This document shows, piece by piece, positions 35,478 to 47,315 of a stretch of DNA of 64,000 nt. The notes below the pieces were generated by a model. It saw only the letters and a program-made list of their open reading frames with translations. It ran no database searches and was not told where the DNA came from. Made by a program: the position numbers and the translations under genes. How positions within the stretch are numbered: position 1 is the first letter of the stretch; every line of letters starts with the position of its first letter. The stretch comes from Opeltia flavorubescens (lineage: Eukaryota; Ascomycota; Lecanoromycetes; Teloschistales; Teloschistaceae). The stretch spans positions 744,001 to 808,000 of the forward strand of contig KE546965.1 in the NCBI GenBank assembly GCA_000442125.1. Direction: 5' to 3'.

Positions 35478-36642
35478 ATGACTTTCCTCATGGAAATGAC
35501 AATGTACTGTACGATATGCGGAGGTCCTGTATGGCAGCTAGATGACGTCAGTAAGAGAGATTACCACGAATCAGCCCATTCTAACGAGACGGAAGGATCT
35601 AAACGGACAAAGCTGGCTAGCAAAGGTGTTACTACTACACAAGCCCGCCCCTACCTCGGACGAAGGAAGCGAACCACCGCCCATCAATAATGCAGCACCA
35701 GAAACCGATATAAAACTCATCCCGGCCCGAAACAAGTGCGGGCCTTATTTTATCCTCACCGACGACGACGCCGCCAAGCAAATCACTGCCTGCGACGTCC
35801 CCACCTTCACCAACTTCTTCGCGCCCGACCTCTACTTCCCCTGCCACGAAAACTGCGTCCAGATCACCGAGTGGACCGCCCGAGCCAGAGGCATTACGAG
35901 AGAAAAGGCGTGGAGGAAAATCCAGGCAGTGCTGAAAAAGCAGCTGGAACAGAACATCGACATGAACAATAAGATCCAGCCGGTGACGAACCTCGCGAAC
36001 GCGGGGAAATACGGGACGTTGTGGCAGATTCAGGAGCTGGAATGGAGGAGCTATCTTGATGGGGCGGAGGTGAGTGAGTGTAGTATTTCCTTTGGTCGGA
36101 TATATAGATATGATATATATCATCATCTCCCCAACATTTTTCTGATTATATGGGGGAAAAATTATATAAAGTATATGTGAGAAAAGGAAAAAAAGGCTTT
36201 CTAACCCCCCAACCATAACGATATACAGAGATACGAAGCCGATCCCCTCGACATCCCCAACCTAAGCGACTTCCTCCTCCGGCAACTCCCTGCGTTTTCT
36301 CTTCTTCGCCCTTCTTCCACCGCTGCTCCTCCACAACCTATTAACGGGGACGACGACTCGAAAAAAATACAAGCGCAAGCATCATCCCATCTGCCGACGA
36401 CTTTCAACGGGTTTCCCATCCCGCCCGAGAAAATGCATCCCATCCTTGCGCATATATGGGATTTCGAGCAAGTTCCCAAGGATGCGAGGGCGAGAGACTG
36501 GCCCAGACTGATGGAACGGATGTGTTCGATTGAGATTCTCGAGCCGGAAGGGGGGGGTTTTGAGGATGTACCGGAGGGGATCAGGAATCAGAGGCGGATT
36601 TGGGCGCTTGTTGATGATTTGTTGGACGCGGAGAGTGGCTGA
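35478..36642 (+). CDS. fungal protein of unknown function with CxxC start
   Basis: Exons 35478..35550, 35621..36069, 36229..36642, 936 nt, 311 aa. The first exon encodes MYCTICGGPVWQLDD, a CxxC knuckle often seen at the start of fungal F-box-neighbour proteins. The middle has DVPTFTNFFAPDLYFPCHEN-CVQITEW and LEQNIDMNNKIQPVTNLANA. The end has FNGFPIPPEKMHPILAHIWD and WALVDDLLDAESG. The start could also be one of the Met codons before MYCTIC. Introns are clean (GTAAGA with branch CTAAC; GTGAGT). It probably binds zinc; role unknown. Confidence 0.75.
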
Positions 36643-37620
36643 ACTTAGGGAGAAATGGAGTGGGGAGAAGGGAGAAGGGGGAGTTTGGAGCAAAGAGGAC
36701 AGATTAGTAGCGATGCTCGGTTTGGGTTTTTGCGGTGTAGTTGGACTACTACTGTAGTGCGTCCGGGGTGAAAAGTTAAGAGCAGATAAGTCTGCTGCAA
36801 TAATCTTAAGTATTTTTGAAGATTGATAGATCAAGAACAAAGCGTGAGTCTGATAAAGGATGATGGTATTTAAGAAAAGTCATATTTGGGGTCTGCGTTG
36901 AGATAGGGGTCCCGACTGGATTGTAGGATTAAACAGATATATTTGGTTTCTCAGAATTTGACAATGTTTTCATACACTTGCTTTGTTGCTCGTTGTCGGC
37001 ACGTTAGTAGAGAAGGTCTCTGAATGTATAATTTACGCGTGATGTGGCAATTTACTATGGTGATGAGATAAAAGGATGACATATGGTATTGCTGCTTCCT
37101 AAATCTTTAGAAAGCTAAACAAGCCTGTCGACTTCTTTTCGCGTGAAATATTTTTCTATTCTATCACTTACTACAACTATTTTTGATTTCAATAAATTGA
37201 GACAATAAAATGTTTAGAATCAGTATTATAAAATCATAATAGTATTAGAGTCATATTTTCTTCCTCGATAAAATTTAAAGAATTCATTCCCTTTGATACA
37301 AGGTATAAACATCCCTTATCACTGAGCGAAAGCTGAATTTTCATCATCGGGATACAGTCAGCATCACGAGATATTCTTCCCCGTTCCCGAACATACATTG
37401 GAGCGCTACGTAATGCCCCATTGAGTTAGCGTAGTGTGAGCTTACTCTCAGCCCTATAAGCTTCTTCGCTGCTGATCTCATGCCGCCAAACCATTAATTT
37501 GCACGCACTCTGGCTATGACATGGCTTCGACAAATCAAGCGGCTCATCAGACCTTATCAGTCTTAGGATTTTATCTTCACTCAGATCACCCATGGCGATG
37601 ATCAAATAAGTTGACAGATT
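36643..37620. other. intergenic, AT-rich, no gene seen
   Basis: A clearly AT-rich stretch at about 37080-37340 separates two plus-strand genes. No repeat or element was recognised. Confidence 0.6.
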
Positions 37621-39169
37621 ATGCCCGGAGTCCCTTCGGGTCGCGCATGTGACGCCTGCCGCCAGCAAAAGAAGAAGGTGAAGCTGAACAACTCATGAGC
37701 CGTGGTAGAGTAGTCCACTGAACCTCTACGTTATCATTGTAGTGTGATCTCGAGAACTTCCCCTGTCGTAGATGCCGAAGACTAAACATCGACTGCACTG
37801 GACACGGCCAACAGCGGTTTAAGTTCGTTCCCCAACACCAGACTACTGGCCTTGATGTCGCTCATCGTCATGCTTCCAATTCCAAGTCGATCCGTCAAGA
37901 AGAGAGAAGCTTGATTCTTCATCCAGCTCGCAATCCAAGCAATGGGCTCACCAAGCTCACTTCAGCGTTTGTCCACAGTCTTGACCAAGAGGTCGATATC
38001 AGATTCCAGCTGGCCTGGAATTTTGGATTTTACCTTACGGACATACCGCGACGCTTAGGTCGTAGCGCAGCCCTCGATGCCGCCACGAACGCCCTTGTTG
38101 CTGCTCATTCGGGATTTTGCGCGGGTGATCTTGCATCGAACCCTTCCGTTTGGGGCAAGTATTCGCAAGCACTTACCATGTTACGACATGATCTCGATGA
38201 TGTGACCAAAGCACGCTCTTCAGAGAGCTTATGTGCCGTCATGCTCCTTTCAGTCGTTCAGGTATGCCACGGATTAGTAGCTGTTGAGGAGATATGACCT
38301 TGTCTAAACCTTCCTCAGCTACTCATAGATCCAGGTTCCGGGAATCTTGTCGGTCATACAGAAGGCGCCGCTACAATAATGAAAAGTCGAGGTTTCGTCA
38401 CCCCTGATGATGATTTTGAGAAGCTGCTAACCTTGACCCTGCGTGGCCCTGTGGTAATGCATCACCAGCCTCACTTATCTCCAACCTCGCTAACCCTTTC
38501 GAGGTCTTTGAAGCTTTATTGACGGATAAAATCCGATATTCTAGCCACGAGTGGAAGCTCTTCAATGCTCAAGGCCCAGAAACCCAATTGCACACTGAAG
38601 GACAATGGTTCGAATGCATCGCGGTTGTGCCCGACCTGATTCAACGCTGCCGAGCCGCTGTAAAGCTCCATGAGCCTCCAAGCCTACACCTTTTAAGTTT
38701 GGAGCTTGAAACGAGGTCCTTACTTGACAGATGCACGTCGATCATCACAGTCTTACGCGAGCGTTTGGAAAAGTATGATCCAGAACTGATGCCCGCTATT
38801 TTAAGAAACAATTTGCATGCGCATTATCTAAGGTCGTTGGGATTAGCTTTTGGCACAGGTATCATATTGAATTGCATAATCGGCGGATTGGAAGGTACGA
38901 GCGACTGTGTTCCCGAGGAATCGTCTACATGGTCAGAGGAAATCGTCCAGCTTTCGGAAAAGGCCAAAAAGTACCGACCACTCGGAGCCATGGCTATGAT
39001 TCTTTGTCTTCGGTTCGCCTGTTTGGGGGCTGCGGAAGCGGCAGCTCAAGAGAGAGTGAAGGCTCTCTTGTACGACTATGAATTGGCGTGTATAGGCATC
39101 ACATCGGTAGAAAGTAAATGTGGGGATCTAACACACGACTTTCGGCGATTTACTCTGCAGGACACTTGA
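37621..39169 (+). CDS. Zn2Cys6 transcription factor
   Basis: Exons 37621..37677, 37743..38261, 38319..38453, 38504..39169, 1377 nt, 458 aa. The binuclear cluster is CDACRQQKKKC-DLENFPCRRCRRLNIDC at residues 10-37, split by the first intron after KKK, giving spacing C-x2-C-x6-C-x6-C-x2-C-x6-C. The rest is a helical regulatory region with SLCAVMLLSVVQLLIDPGSG, HTEGAATIMKSRGF and RGPVVFEALLTDKIRYSSHE, typical of the fungal-specific transcription factor domain. It should be a nuclear regulator binding CGG-type half sites. Target genes are unknown; neighbours do not form an obvious metabolic cluster. All exon joins keep phase 0. Confidence 0.9.
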
Positions 39170-39541
39170 AACATATGTTTCCTACCCGTACACTCTAAAT
39201 CGAATCGTTTCGCTCCCTGCCGGTGCATATGGGCAAGTTTTTTCTAGCCATTTGTTGCATGAGCTAGGACTCGTGGAGCCTCGAGCGTGGCTGGTTCCAG
39301 ATTTCGTCCTCATTGATGAATGGGAAGTCCAATAGCAAATCAATACTTTCATCGCGCATCTGCATTTCGGTATGTCGATTATCGCAAAAAAAAAAATTGA
39401 TCCTTGAGAATTCATCACATGCGACTCATCAGCAATCTCCCACACCATTCAAGAAACAAATAAGCTACATAAACCAACCCGTCTATCGCTCTCCTAATTC
39501 TGGCATAATACATACCCTCGCCTACGAATCCCTCTGCAACG
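39170..39541. other. intergenic, no gene seen
   Basis: Contains a short A run near 39388 and nothing else notable. Confidence 0.6.
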
Positions 39542-40122
39542 ATGTCTACGCCTCCACCATCATCCTCAAACGAGGATGAAGACTTCTCCGACGATCTGGA
39601 CTCCGAAACCATCGGATTCTACACTTCCAACCCAAATCACACACCTCGTGTCCCTGACGTAAGTCTCCTTCTCCTTCTCCTCCTCCTCCTCCTCCTCCTC
39701 CTCCTCTTGCAAACCAAAACGACAGTCCAACTTACTAATCCCTTTTCCCCTCCCAGAAAATCATCGCTTCCAGACACTTCACCTACAACTACTACTCCGT
39801 TGTCCGGTTCTGCGTGACAGAAATCAACAAAGCTGAAGTCCGCCGCTTTCGTTCCGATTATTGGCATCTCAAGACCTTGCTCCCGGATTTGCTGGATCAT
39901 GCTATACAACGTAGAGAGTGGATATTGGTAGACAATCAGCACAATCGCAAGCTTTGTGGTGGTATAGCACCTGCCTTTTTGGAAATGTGGGTAAAAAGTA
40001 TGGGGGATGTTAAGGTGAAGGTGGACGCTTTGAAATGGGAACTGCAGGCTCTGGCAGGGGAAATGAGGGCTAGGTTTCCGGATGAAAGATATGGGCTTCT
40101 GAGGGATGAGGTCTTTGAGTGA
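39542..40122 (+). CDS. small protein of unknown function (160 aa)
   Basis: Exons 39542..39658 and 39757..40122, 483 nt. The N-terminus is acidic and Ser-rich (SSSNEDEDFSDDLDSETIGF). The second exon gives KIIASRHFTYNYYSVVRFCV, EVRRFRSDYWHLKTLLPDLL and VDALKWELQALAGEMRARFP, predicted helices. The phase-0 intron is well defined (GTAAGT...TCCCAG). No family recognised. Confidence 0.65.
39664..39706 (+). repeat. CTC/CTT trinucleotide microsatellite in an intron
   Basis: A run of CTT and CTC triplets fills the first half of the intron 39659..39756. It could vary in length between isolates without changing the protein. Confidence 0.85.
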
Positions 40123-40447
40123 GGGTTTTGATGGAGAGAGAGAGGGATAATGTGTTTGCTTTCGCCGGAGATCGTTTCGTGTAGGCTATCTGGTCTCTAT
40201 GATGGGGCATGATATTCAGGCAAGGATAGGGGCATAGATATCCCAATCCTTGTTCGTAGGCGCCATTGACAAGCAGAGGAGATGATGTGGGACCTGATAG
40301 AATAGATATAATCAAGAAGATAGATGACGAAATGACAATTTGGAGATTTGCCTGTTCTTGTTCTACGAATACAATTGTACAGGGTTTCATCCATGACAGC
40401 AATGACACCGACAAAAGTAAAATCGATGTATATCTTTAGTTGGTACC
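40123..40447. other. convergent 3' flanks, no gene seen
   Basis: A short GA-rich run (gagagagagaggg) sits near 40135. Confidence 0.6.
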
Positions 40448-41092
40448 CTAACCGATCGCTATATTCTCGTCATCAGGCTCCCTCAATTCGTAGCACCGCC
40501 GTGCCCTCGCCCTCATGCTCTCCAGCGCCAGCTCCGATGGCGTCCACATAACTTCACCTCCATACCAAAAGCAATGGTCAAAGTACCGTCCTCGTATTCG
40601 ATTCAGTGTATCCTGTATCTGCATCCGAAATCGCGGCTCGAGCACGAAAAGCCGATTCAGTTTTTCCATATCGCTTAAGATCCTACGCCCAAGTTCCTCC
40701 CAGTTGCAATTTTCGATCAGCGTTTCCACATCATCGTAGCGTCCGGCTGACTTCCTTGCGAATGCAGAGATCTCATACCTGATTACTGGTTTGTCGAGCT
40801 GGAGTTCATGAGCCGCGAAGATGATGCTATCGGAGCATGGCGTTTCTGGGCAGACGAGATTCGAGTATCCTGCACGACGGCGGTCATTGTGGTATTTTGT
40901 CATGGCATCTTCTTCTTTCTCAAGCTGTGCGTTGAAATCTCGCCAGTTACTGCCTCCGTTGCCGAAGTGCCTTGATATCGAATTATGTCTGTCGTGGCTT
41001 GCTGATGATGAATGGTATGCGTGAGACATATAGCTACTGTATTCGCTGCTGATTCGCATTTCCATCATGGCGTCTATACTCTCTACCAGCAT
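40448..41092 (-). CDS. protein of unknown function (214 aa or longer)
   Basis: Single open frame: MLVESIDAMMEMRISSEYSS, SISRHFGNGGSNWRDFNAQL, LVCPETPCSDSIIFAAHELQ, and a helical C-terminus with RRILSDMEKLNRLFVLEPRF and RIRGRYFDHCFWYGGEVMW. It looks like a lineage-specific fungal protein. An upstream exon is possible: a minus-strand frame ending SAEPDHSFSDLEVGSPSVSS near 41140 is followed by GAC|GTAGAT and a 46-nt gap ending CAAG just before this ATG, in phase. No domain recognised. Confidence 0.65.
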   Translation of the reverse strand: MLVESIDAMMEMRISSEYSSYMSHAYHSSSASHDRHNSISRHFGNGGSNWRDFNAQLEKEEDAMTKYHNDRRRAGYSNLVCPETPCSDSIIFAAHELQLDKPVIRYEISAFARKSAGRYDDVETLIENCNWEELGRRILSDMEKLNRLFVLEPRFRMQIQDTLNRIRGRYFDHCFWYGGEVMWTPSELALESMRARARRCYELREPDDENIAIG

Positions 41093-42169
41093 TCTTGTTA
41101 TGTTCTCAATGATCTATATCTTCAAAATCTATCTACGTCAAGTGGACCTGACGACACTGAAGGTGATCCGACCTCTAGATCGGAGAAGGAGTGGTCAGGT
41201 TCTGCGGATGAGTTTCTATCAAGGATAGAAGTTTCACCAGAGTATATCAGCGTGGTGTGAGCCAAGGACTTCCAACATCGTCGAAAAATTGTGCCATGAG
41301 GGATAGATGTAATTTTCCTGATACAAGCAATTGAATAGATCTGTTCTGCAGAGGTAGAGATTACGACGGACGGACGAAGCGATTTGCGTGCGAGATGAAT
41401 TTTGGAAAATCGACACAAGTCGGTGGAAAAAGATTGTGTCAGTATTTTTAGAGCTTCAAAAAAATTTACAATGGAGATGAGTGCGATATCGTGTTTGATC
41501 ATATTCCTGCTCTCTGTTCTTATCCTTGGCAATCCTCGCAAAAAACCCGCTCAAACGTGCTCTATTTGACTACATTGAAGAAAATTACTCCGAAGAGACT
41601 GTGTCGTATGAGCAGCTTTAGAACAGAAGGACCCATAGCACTCCCCAAAGGACATGTTCTGGGCAAAAAAATTTGAGATGAGATGATGCTTCAATGACAA
41701 TTTTGGATGGAATCTTCTCGATACACACATAGCGCTATCACCCATATGGCTGCGATACGTCTTCTCGCATGGACTCCCCTGAGCTACGTTGAAGGTAAGA
41801 TTCGGGGTTATAGGCGAGATGATTTCAATGTTGGCTGTGGCTTTTGAAAGATTTGGTGGATATGTGAGACTGAAAGTCAAATACATTCCGGAACTGGTTT
41901 GACATCATCACCACCACCATTTTTGAGCGGATGTCCTTGACTTTACATCAGACGACAAAAGGTAATAGTTGAGATATGTTGCATAGGCTGTAGCTGTAAT
42001 CACCGAGTGTATGTGTTACTTTGCCAAAATCTAATAGCTACACTGTAATTGTAGCCACCCTCGGGCTTGTCCCATTTGCGAGCCAGAAAAATTTAAAATA
42101 CAATGACCAGCGATCAGGCTCCACCGACAAAGGAGCGACAGCCTTACAGCCTTACAGCCTTTTTGAACC
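41093..42169. other. mostly intergenic, possible upstream exon at 41140-41270
   Basis: Minus-strand frames 41122..41541 and 41551..41886 are open but mostly lack coding character apart from the Ser/acidic stretch noted for the neighbouring gene. Confidence 0.45.
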
Positions 42170-43854
42170 TCAAGAGCATACCTCGTGATAATCGTAGCAA
42201 TCTGGTGGGAACTGACAAAATGATTTCGGAGTCTTCACTGTATGACATTTGGGTTGGTGCTTGGTCACATCCACTGTACCATATTCCGGTTCCGACTGTT
42301 CAAGAGCGTTTCGTCTGTTTAACAGCGGAGCATATGTATTGTTGTTGTCGCATGCATTAGGTGGAAATTGGTAACATTTGTCAATGAGGGTTCGATCCCA
42401 NATATATTGACCTTTTTGTAGTTCGTTGAAGCATTTCGCTGCGTGAGTATGGCAACCTTGGTAGTAATACGGGAGATAGTATACGGAGCATGTTCCCCAG
42501 CCTGATATGAACCCTTTCGGTCAGATGTAGCTGTTCGGTGGTACGTCAGAGATGAGAGTAAGCTCACCTTGTACGCGTTCTTTGTGCAGATTTGGATCCT
42601 GCTGATTTAGATGGCTGCAGGGACGCTTCTTTTTGGCTACTCGAGTGCTGAGGTGTGTGGTATTTTGTGGATATTTCTTCGAGTCCGTAGGCTCAATTTC
42701 GTGTCCTCGCTTCTTCAGACACTGGCTCTCGGGGATGTTGAAACACTTCCTGATGAGAGATGGCCTCCATATGGCAGGGCCTTTTTGGACTTCTTTACTG
42801 CATGTCCTATAATTATCGTCGTAGTACATAGTGGCCCAGACACTGCAAAGTCCTTTGCCTGGTATGATAGGTGGGTAAGAGCTAAGAACACATTTGGTAT
42901 TGAGAGCTAGGGATGTGGAAGGACTCACCGGGTATGTTGAACTGTATGGGGTATTCCTTCCGTTTAGAGTAGCTTTTCCCTTCTGTATTGCTTCGAGCGA
43001 TGAGAGGTGTGAAATGTGTAGTAGTTCGTTGAAGGTTCTCCAAGTCCATAGATTCAATATCGTCTCGTTTCTGTAGACATGGGCTACTGGCTACGTCGAA
43101 ACACTTGCTGATGAAAATCTTGTTCCATTTGATGGGGCCTTTTGCGATTTCTTTGTTGCATTTGTTAGTGTGCTTTTCGTTGTCTTCGTAGTACGAAGAT
43201 GACCAGATATAGCNCCAGCCGATATCTGGTTCGTATGACAAATGAATGAGAATTAGGAACACTCCTGATGTTGGGAACTTAGGATATAGATACACATACC
43301 GTGTACGTAAGTCAACTGTTCGTAACTCTCCCGCTTGACAAAGTTCCCGCTGTCTACATGGTCACGACCGGATTGAGGATTGAGATACTCTTTTTCAGCT
43401 ACGACATTGCCACACTGCAGGAAACCCTCTGAAGTGTGGACGCATGTGGTGGCCAGATCTCCATCCATATTTGGTGTCATATCGTTGGTCGTCGAGTCGA
43501 TGTCTGTGACAATGAGTGAGGGCGATGAAGAAGGCAAGTTAGTGGGAGTAGCGTCCATAGTGGCTAGGTCGCGTGGGAGCTTGATATTACCAGACGGAGA
43601 AGGATCCGCCTGACAATGAACCTCCCTGTCTGAAGAGTGCCAACAATTCACACTCATACTATCTATAAGTTTGGCCTTCTCGTGAGACACGGGCTCGAAG
43701 CCGGAAGATTGATAGTTTTCATTCGCTACGAGGACAGTCAGTACGAAATATTGTTTTCATAGGATGTAGAATCACCGTTGGCCGGGGCACCATCTACGCC
43801 ATAGATGACAACAACAATGGCACAGACGACGGCCGGACCACTTATGAGCCTCAT
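42170..43854 (-). CDS. secreted protein with three tandem exon-encoded cysteine-rich modules
   Basis: Five exons, complement(42170..42501, 42568..42858, 42929..43225, 43300..43725, 43776..43854), 1425 nt, 474 aa. The signal peptide is MRLISGPAVVCAIVVVVIYG before VDGAPAN. Exon 2 is a Ser/Thr/Asp-rich region with four Cys ending in a dibasic site (NFVKRES). Exons 3, 4 and 5 each encode one copy of a module: aromatic/Cys start (GLCSVWATMYY in copy 2, GTCSVYYLPYY in copy 3), C-x3-4-(Q/A)KG-x3-W (CSKEVQKGPAIW, CNKEIAKGPIKW, CFNELQKGQYIW), KCF/KCY, then a last Cys followed by LQKR, LKKR or NRR. All four introns are phase 1, so modules can be added or lost without frameshift. No known family recognised. 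Confidence 0.85.
42402..42402. other. ambiguous base (N)
   Basis: Falls in the third position of an Ile/Met codon (KGQYI-W) of the third module. The W right after it is conserved in all modules. Confidence 1.
43214..43214. other. ambiguous base (N)
   Basis: First position of codon NGC in the first module. Alignment with the other two modules places a Cys here, so T on the coding strand (TGC) is the likely base. Confidence 1.
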
Positions 43855-45125
43855 ACTGAAGGTCAATGGGCGACTAAATTTCATTCGATGCCTTTACCCT
43901 CATACCAAAAGGAATGTAACAGATTTGTATATGGTCGAGGGCCCCCGTCTCTGTCATTGAAAAGATGAGATCAAGGAAGATACCAGAAATTTAGGACTCG
44001 ATGCCGACTACGAGAGGAATGTTCCAGTATTGAATGAAGCTTTAAATATATTCTTGATTTTAGGCTTTTTGTTACATACTCGAAATCTGCTGTTGCCTTC
44101 TGCAGATGAATTCAGTATGTACGAAATTCATCTTTTTGAAATTATGCCAACCATTTTCCAAGCATATAAACATAAATTCTTCATAATCCACTGAAGAAGG
44201 TCGAGATTAATATCCCTGCGATAGTTACATTCGAGCGCGTCTTTCCTGCATGTCCACGTAGGAACCAGCTCACAAAGAAAGACCAAAAGGAGTAACCATT
44301 CTAATATCTGGGACGTCCGTTCCTGGCCATACACGTGTTCGTTTCAACCACGAATAAATGAAAGCTAATAGTAAGACAAGCGATGAAAAATCTTTTTTGA
44401 GCATCAGGCTTAGTACTTTGAATTAGACTTATGCTTAGGCTAGCATCAAACCTTGGGAGATAGCATCTGTTAATGAGTTGATAAGTCATATTCAGCTCTG
44501 CAAGTTTGTAGGTCTAGCATCGTGTCAAGAAGCATTTCAAGGATAATTGAATCTGCTAGTACTAGTGCTCTTCAGAGCAGATCGATTGGAAAGATATCTA
44601 CACCTTCTTCAGTTGTTGCTCCTATAGACTCACTGGTATCCTCCCTCATCTCATTGCTCTCAACGACGTGCCGAAGAGTCTCTCTTCTCTACGCTTGCAT
44701 CATTCATCTCATACTACTACCATGAACTAATTCTTGACTAAGTTTTTGTGGAAGAACGTGCTATGGCTTCAACCAGCAACATCAAGCCTTTTTGGGTTAC
44801 AAGGCGATGTCACGGTCAAGGCGTTGTGTATCCATATTACAGGATTCGCTTTATCTTATGGACAATCGAGGTATCGAATGCTCTACTACGGAAGTATAGT
44901 CCGCGTCCGCATGTAATTTCACCGACTCATCATAACGTCATGATTCACTTCACTGGAGTTACCTTCATTTCCCACTCCCCACGTTTCAGATTCATTCTTT
45001 GGTTCTTCTCTGCCATAAAAGCCTTCACGGACACCCACAAACCACCTTCTCTCCACCATCACTCACAGTCACTCATACACTCATAACTCATACATTCAGA
45101 TCTACTTCGCGAAATCTCCTTCACA
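43855..45125. other. divergent intergenic region, no gene seen
   Basis: Shared upstream region of the cysteine-module gene (-) and the ferritin-like gene (+). Short open frames lack coding character. Confidence 0.6.
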
Positions 45126-46240
45126 ATGCGTTTCACCAATCCTCTTGTGATCTCTGCTCTCGTTGGTAGTGCACTGGCCGTCCCCACTCCATTCAAATTT
45201 CCACTTCCAGATGGATTTCCCACTCCCAGCGCAGAGCAGCTCGCTCTCATCCAAAAAGAAGCCGGAGGTACACTATCAAATGCATTCGCCCCTCTGGCCT
45301 TAAGAAGCGGCGCAATCACCGCTTTGAACCTCCTCGCAAACAATGAGATCTTCGAGGTTGCCTTCTTCACCGAGTTTTTGACCAACATCACCAACAATGT
45401 GCCTGGGTACGACCCAGCTTCCATCGCACCCTTAGACCGTGACCACATCATCAAATCCCTCTCAGCGATCGCGCATGTAAGTAACTCCATCTCCCAACCA
45501 AATCACCATGCTAATCTCTTCCTCAGCAAGAAGAGCTTCACTCCATCGGCGCCAACGCCATCCTCGCCGGAGCCGGACAAGCTCCAATCGCACCTTGCCA
45601 ATACGACTTCCCCGTCAGCACCTTCAAGGAGGCCATACTCCTCGCCGAAACCTTCACCGACCTCGCCCTCAGCACAATTCCCGTCATCCAGTCTCTCTTC
45701 GCCAACGAGGGTGGCGAGGAAGTTCGCAACATTCCCGTCATCGGCTCCATCCTTGGCCAAGAAGGCGAACAAGACGGTTTCTTCCGCTACGTCCAGGGAA
45801 AGACACCATCAGCTGCTCCTTTCCTTACCTTGGGGACAATAGACTTCGCGTTCACCGCCCTCCATGCATTCATTGTGCCGGATTCATGCCCGAAACCACT
45901 TTCCACCATCGCTCTCAAGAATTTTGGACCGTTGAATGTCGTTACTAAGCCTCTTGTGAAGAACATGACATTGGTGTACACTGTCGATGGACCTGTGGAC
46001 TGCAAGGAGCAGTCTATCGTTTACCTTTCGGGACTCAATTCGCCGGTCACGGTGCCGATTGCCTGCCCTGTTCACGCGAGAGGAGGGCAGACTTGGTTCA
46101 AGGCTAGCTTTCCATTCGAGGCAGGGTTTGCGTATGGATTGACGATTGCAGCGGTGGTCAATGGGACGGGCGAGTTGGCGAGTGCGGCTGCTGTTGATGA
46201 TGCGACGGTCTATGCGCCGGGGATTATTTTGGTGGATTAG
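45126..46240 (+). CDS. secreted ferritin-like protein (LsdA/Rds1-like)
   Basis: Exons 45126..45476 and 45527..46240, 1065 nt, 354 aa. Signal peptide MRFTNPLVISALVGSALA, then VPTPFKFPLPDGFP. The core has EVAFFTEFLTNITNNVPGYD, HSIGANAILAGAGQAPIAPC, FPVSTFKEAILLAETFTDLA and IGSILGQEGEQDGFFRYVQG, the four-helix ferritin-like arrangement with Glu/His positions typical of fungal late-sexual-development and Rds1 stress proteins. A C-terminal beta-rich domain carries PVDCKEQSIVYLSGLNSPV. It is probably extracellular or wall-associated, expressed in development or stress. Metal binding is inferred from the fold only. Confidence 0.85.
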
Positions 46241-47315
46241 AGCTTCATATGTTTACTGACTAGGTGTTAATGTGCGGAAGCATATTACACTGGAGGACAC
46301 TCGTGTTCTATTCTTGTCATGAAGGGTTTGAAGTTTTCATGTTGGCGATAGACTTCCGAAAGATTTCTAGTGCTGCAGTGCCTACGAGTGGCCTCGCTTT
46401 AGCAGGAAGTAATTCAGCTTCTTACATTCATTACCATCGAATCATAACTTGAGCGTTCTGTGGTCATCGATGGTCTTTTCCAAATCCCAGTCTACATCGC
46501 CCTTCTTCCAAGATACAACTCCACGCAAATACCTAAACCCACGATCAAGATAAATGCGCAGAGACATCTTCCACAACTTTCTAAGCAATCTTTACAACTT
46601 CTCCTCATTTCTATGAGGAAAAATCGTGTCTGCTCTCATGTCACTTTACACACATAACTGCTTGTCGTCCTCTATTTCTCCGACTTCAAAATATTTACGA
46701 TGTTGAAAACATTTTCTATGGTAGTGAAAAGAAGCGCTTTTCTTAGCGAAACCTAGTCCTCTGCAAAAAAGTACTTCTTTTTTGGGGAAATTCCACATTG
46801 CCAAAGACTTTTTCCTTCATGCTCTTTTGCTATTTCTCACAGCTCGTGCTAGCAAGAAAGATGTCACAGCTCTGTGGGGTTTGGTGCTTAGACCTGGTGT
46901 TTTTGCAAACTGATGTCTACTTTTTCCGTGGGATGCTTGTAGTCTGTATACCGGTTGATCAAGAGACAATAGTTGTGTCGATGAAGACGCCATTCCATTC
47001 TAAAGTCGTTTCTCCGGGGGCCTTGTGAATATAAAATTAATATTACTTCTAAACAGATAAAGTTTTTTGGCGGTGAGAATCTCATATCGATCCTCTCACC
47101 AATGGAAAGCCTCTTGCAATTGATCGAATTCTTCCGAAGTTAGATCTTTTTGCGGATTTCAAATTTTGTATTTGACGACGTGAGTGGGCAAAACGCCTTC
47201 CTGCCAATGAATACACGGAGTGGGGTATACAACGCCGACCTTACCAAGAGTGAAGAAAACACTTTCAAACAAATGAATCAATCGCATGACTAGCCACTAC
47301 ATTAGGATTCTCTCC
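46241..47315. other. intergenic, no gene seen
   Basis: Convergent 3' flanks of the ferritin-like and AAA genes. Short open frames only. Confidence 0.6.

Noticed and set aside
42601-42910. plus-strand open frame with hydrophobic stretches
   Set aside because: Antisense to exon 4 of the cysteine-module gene, whose five-exon model sums to a whole codon number.
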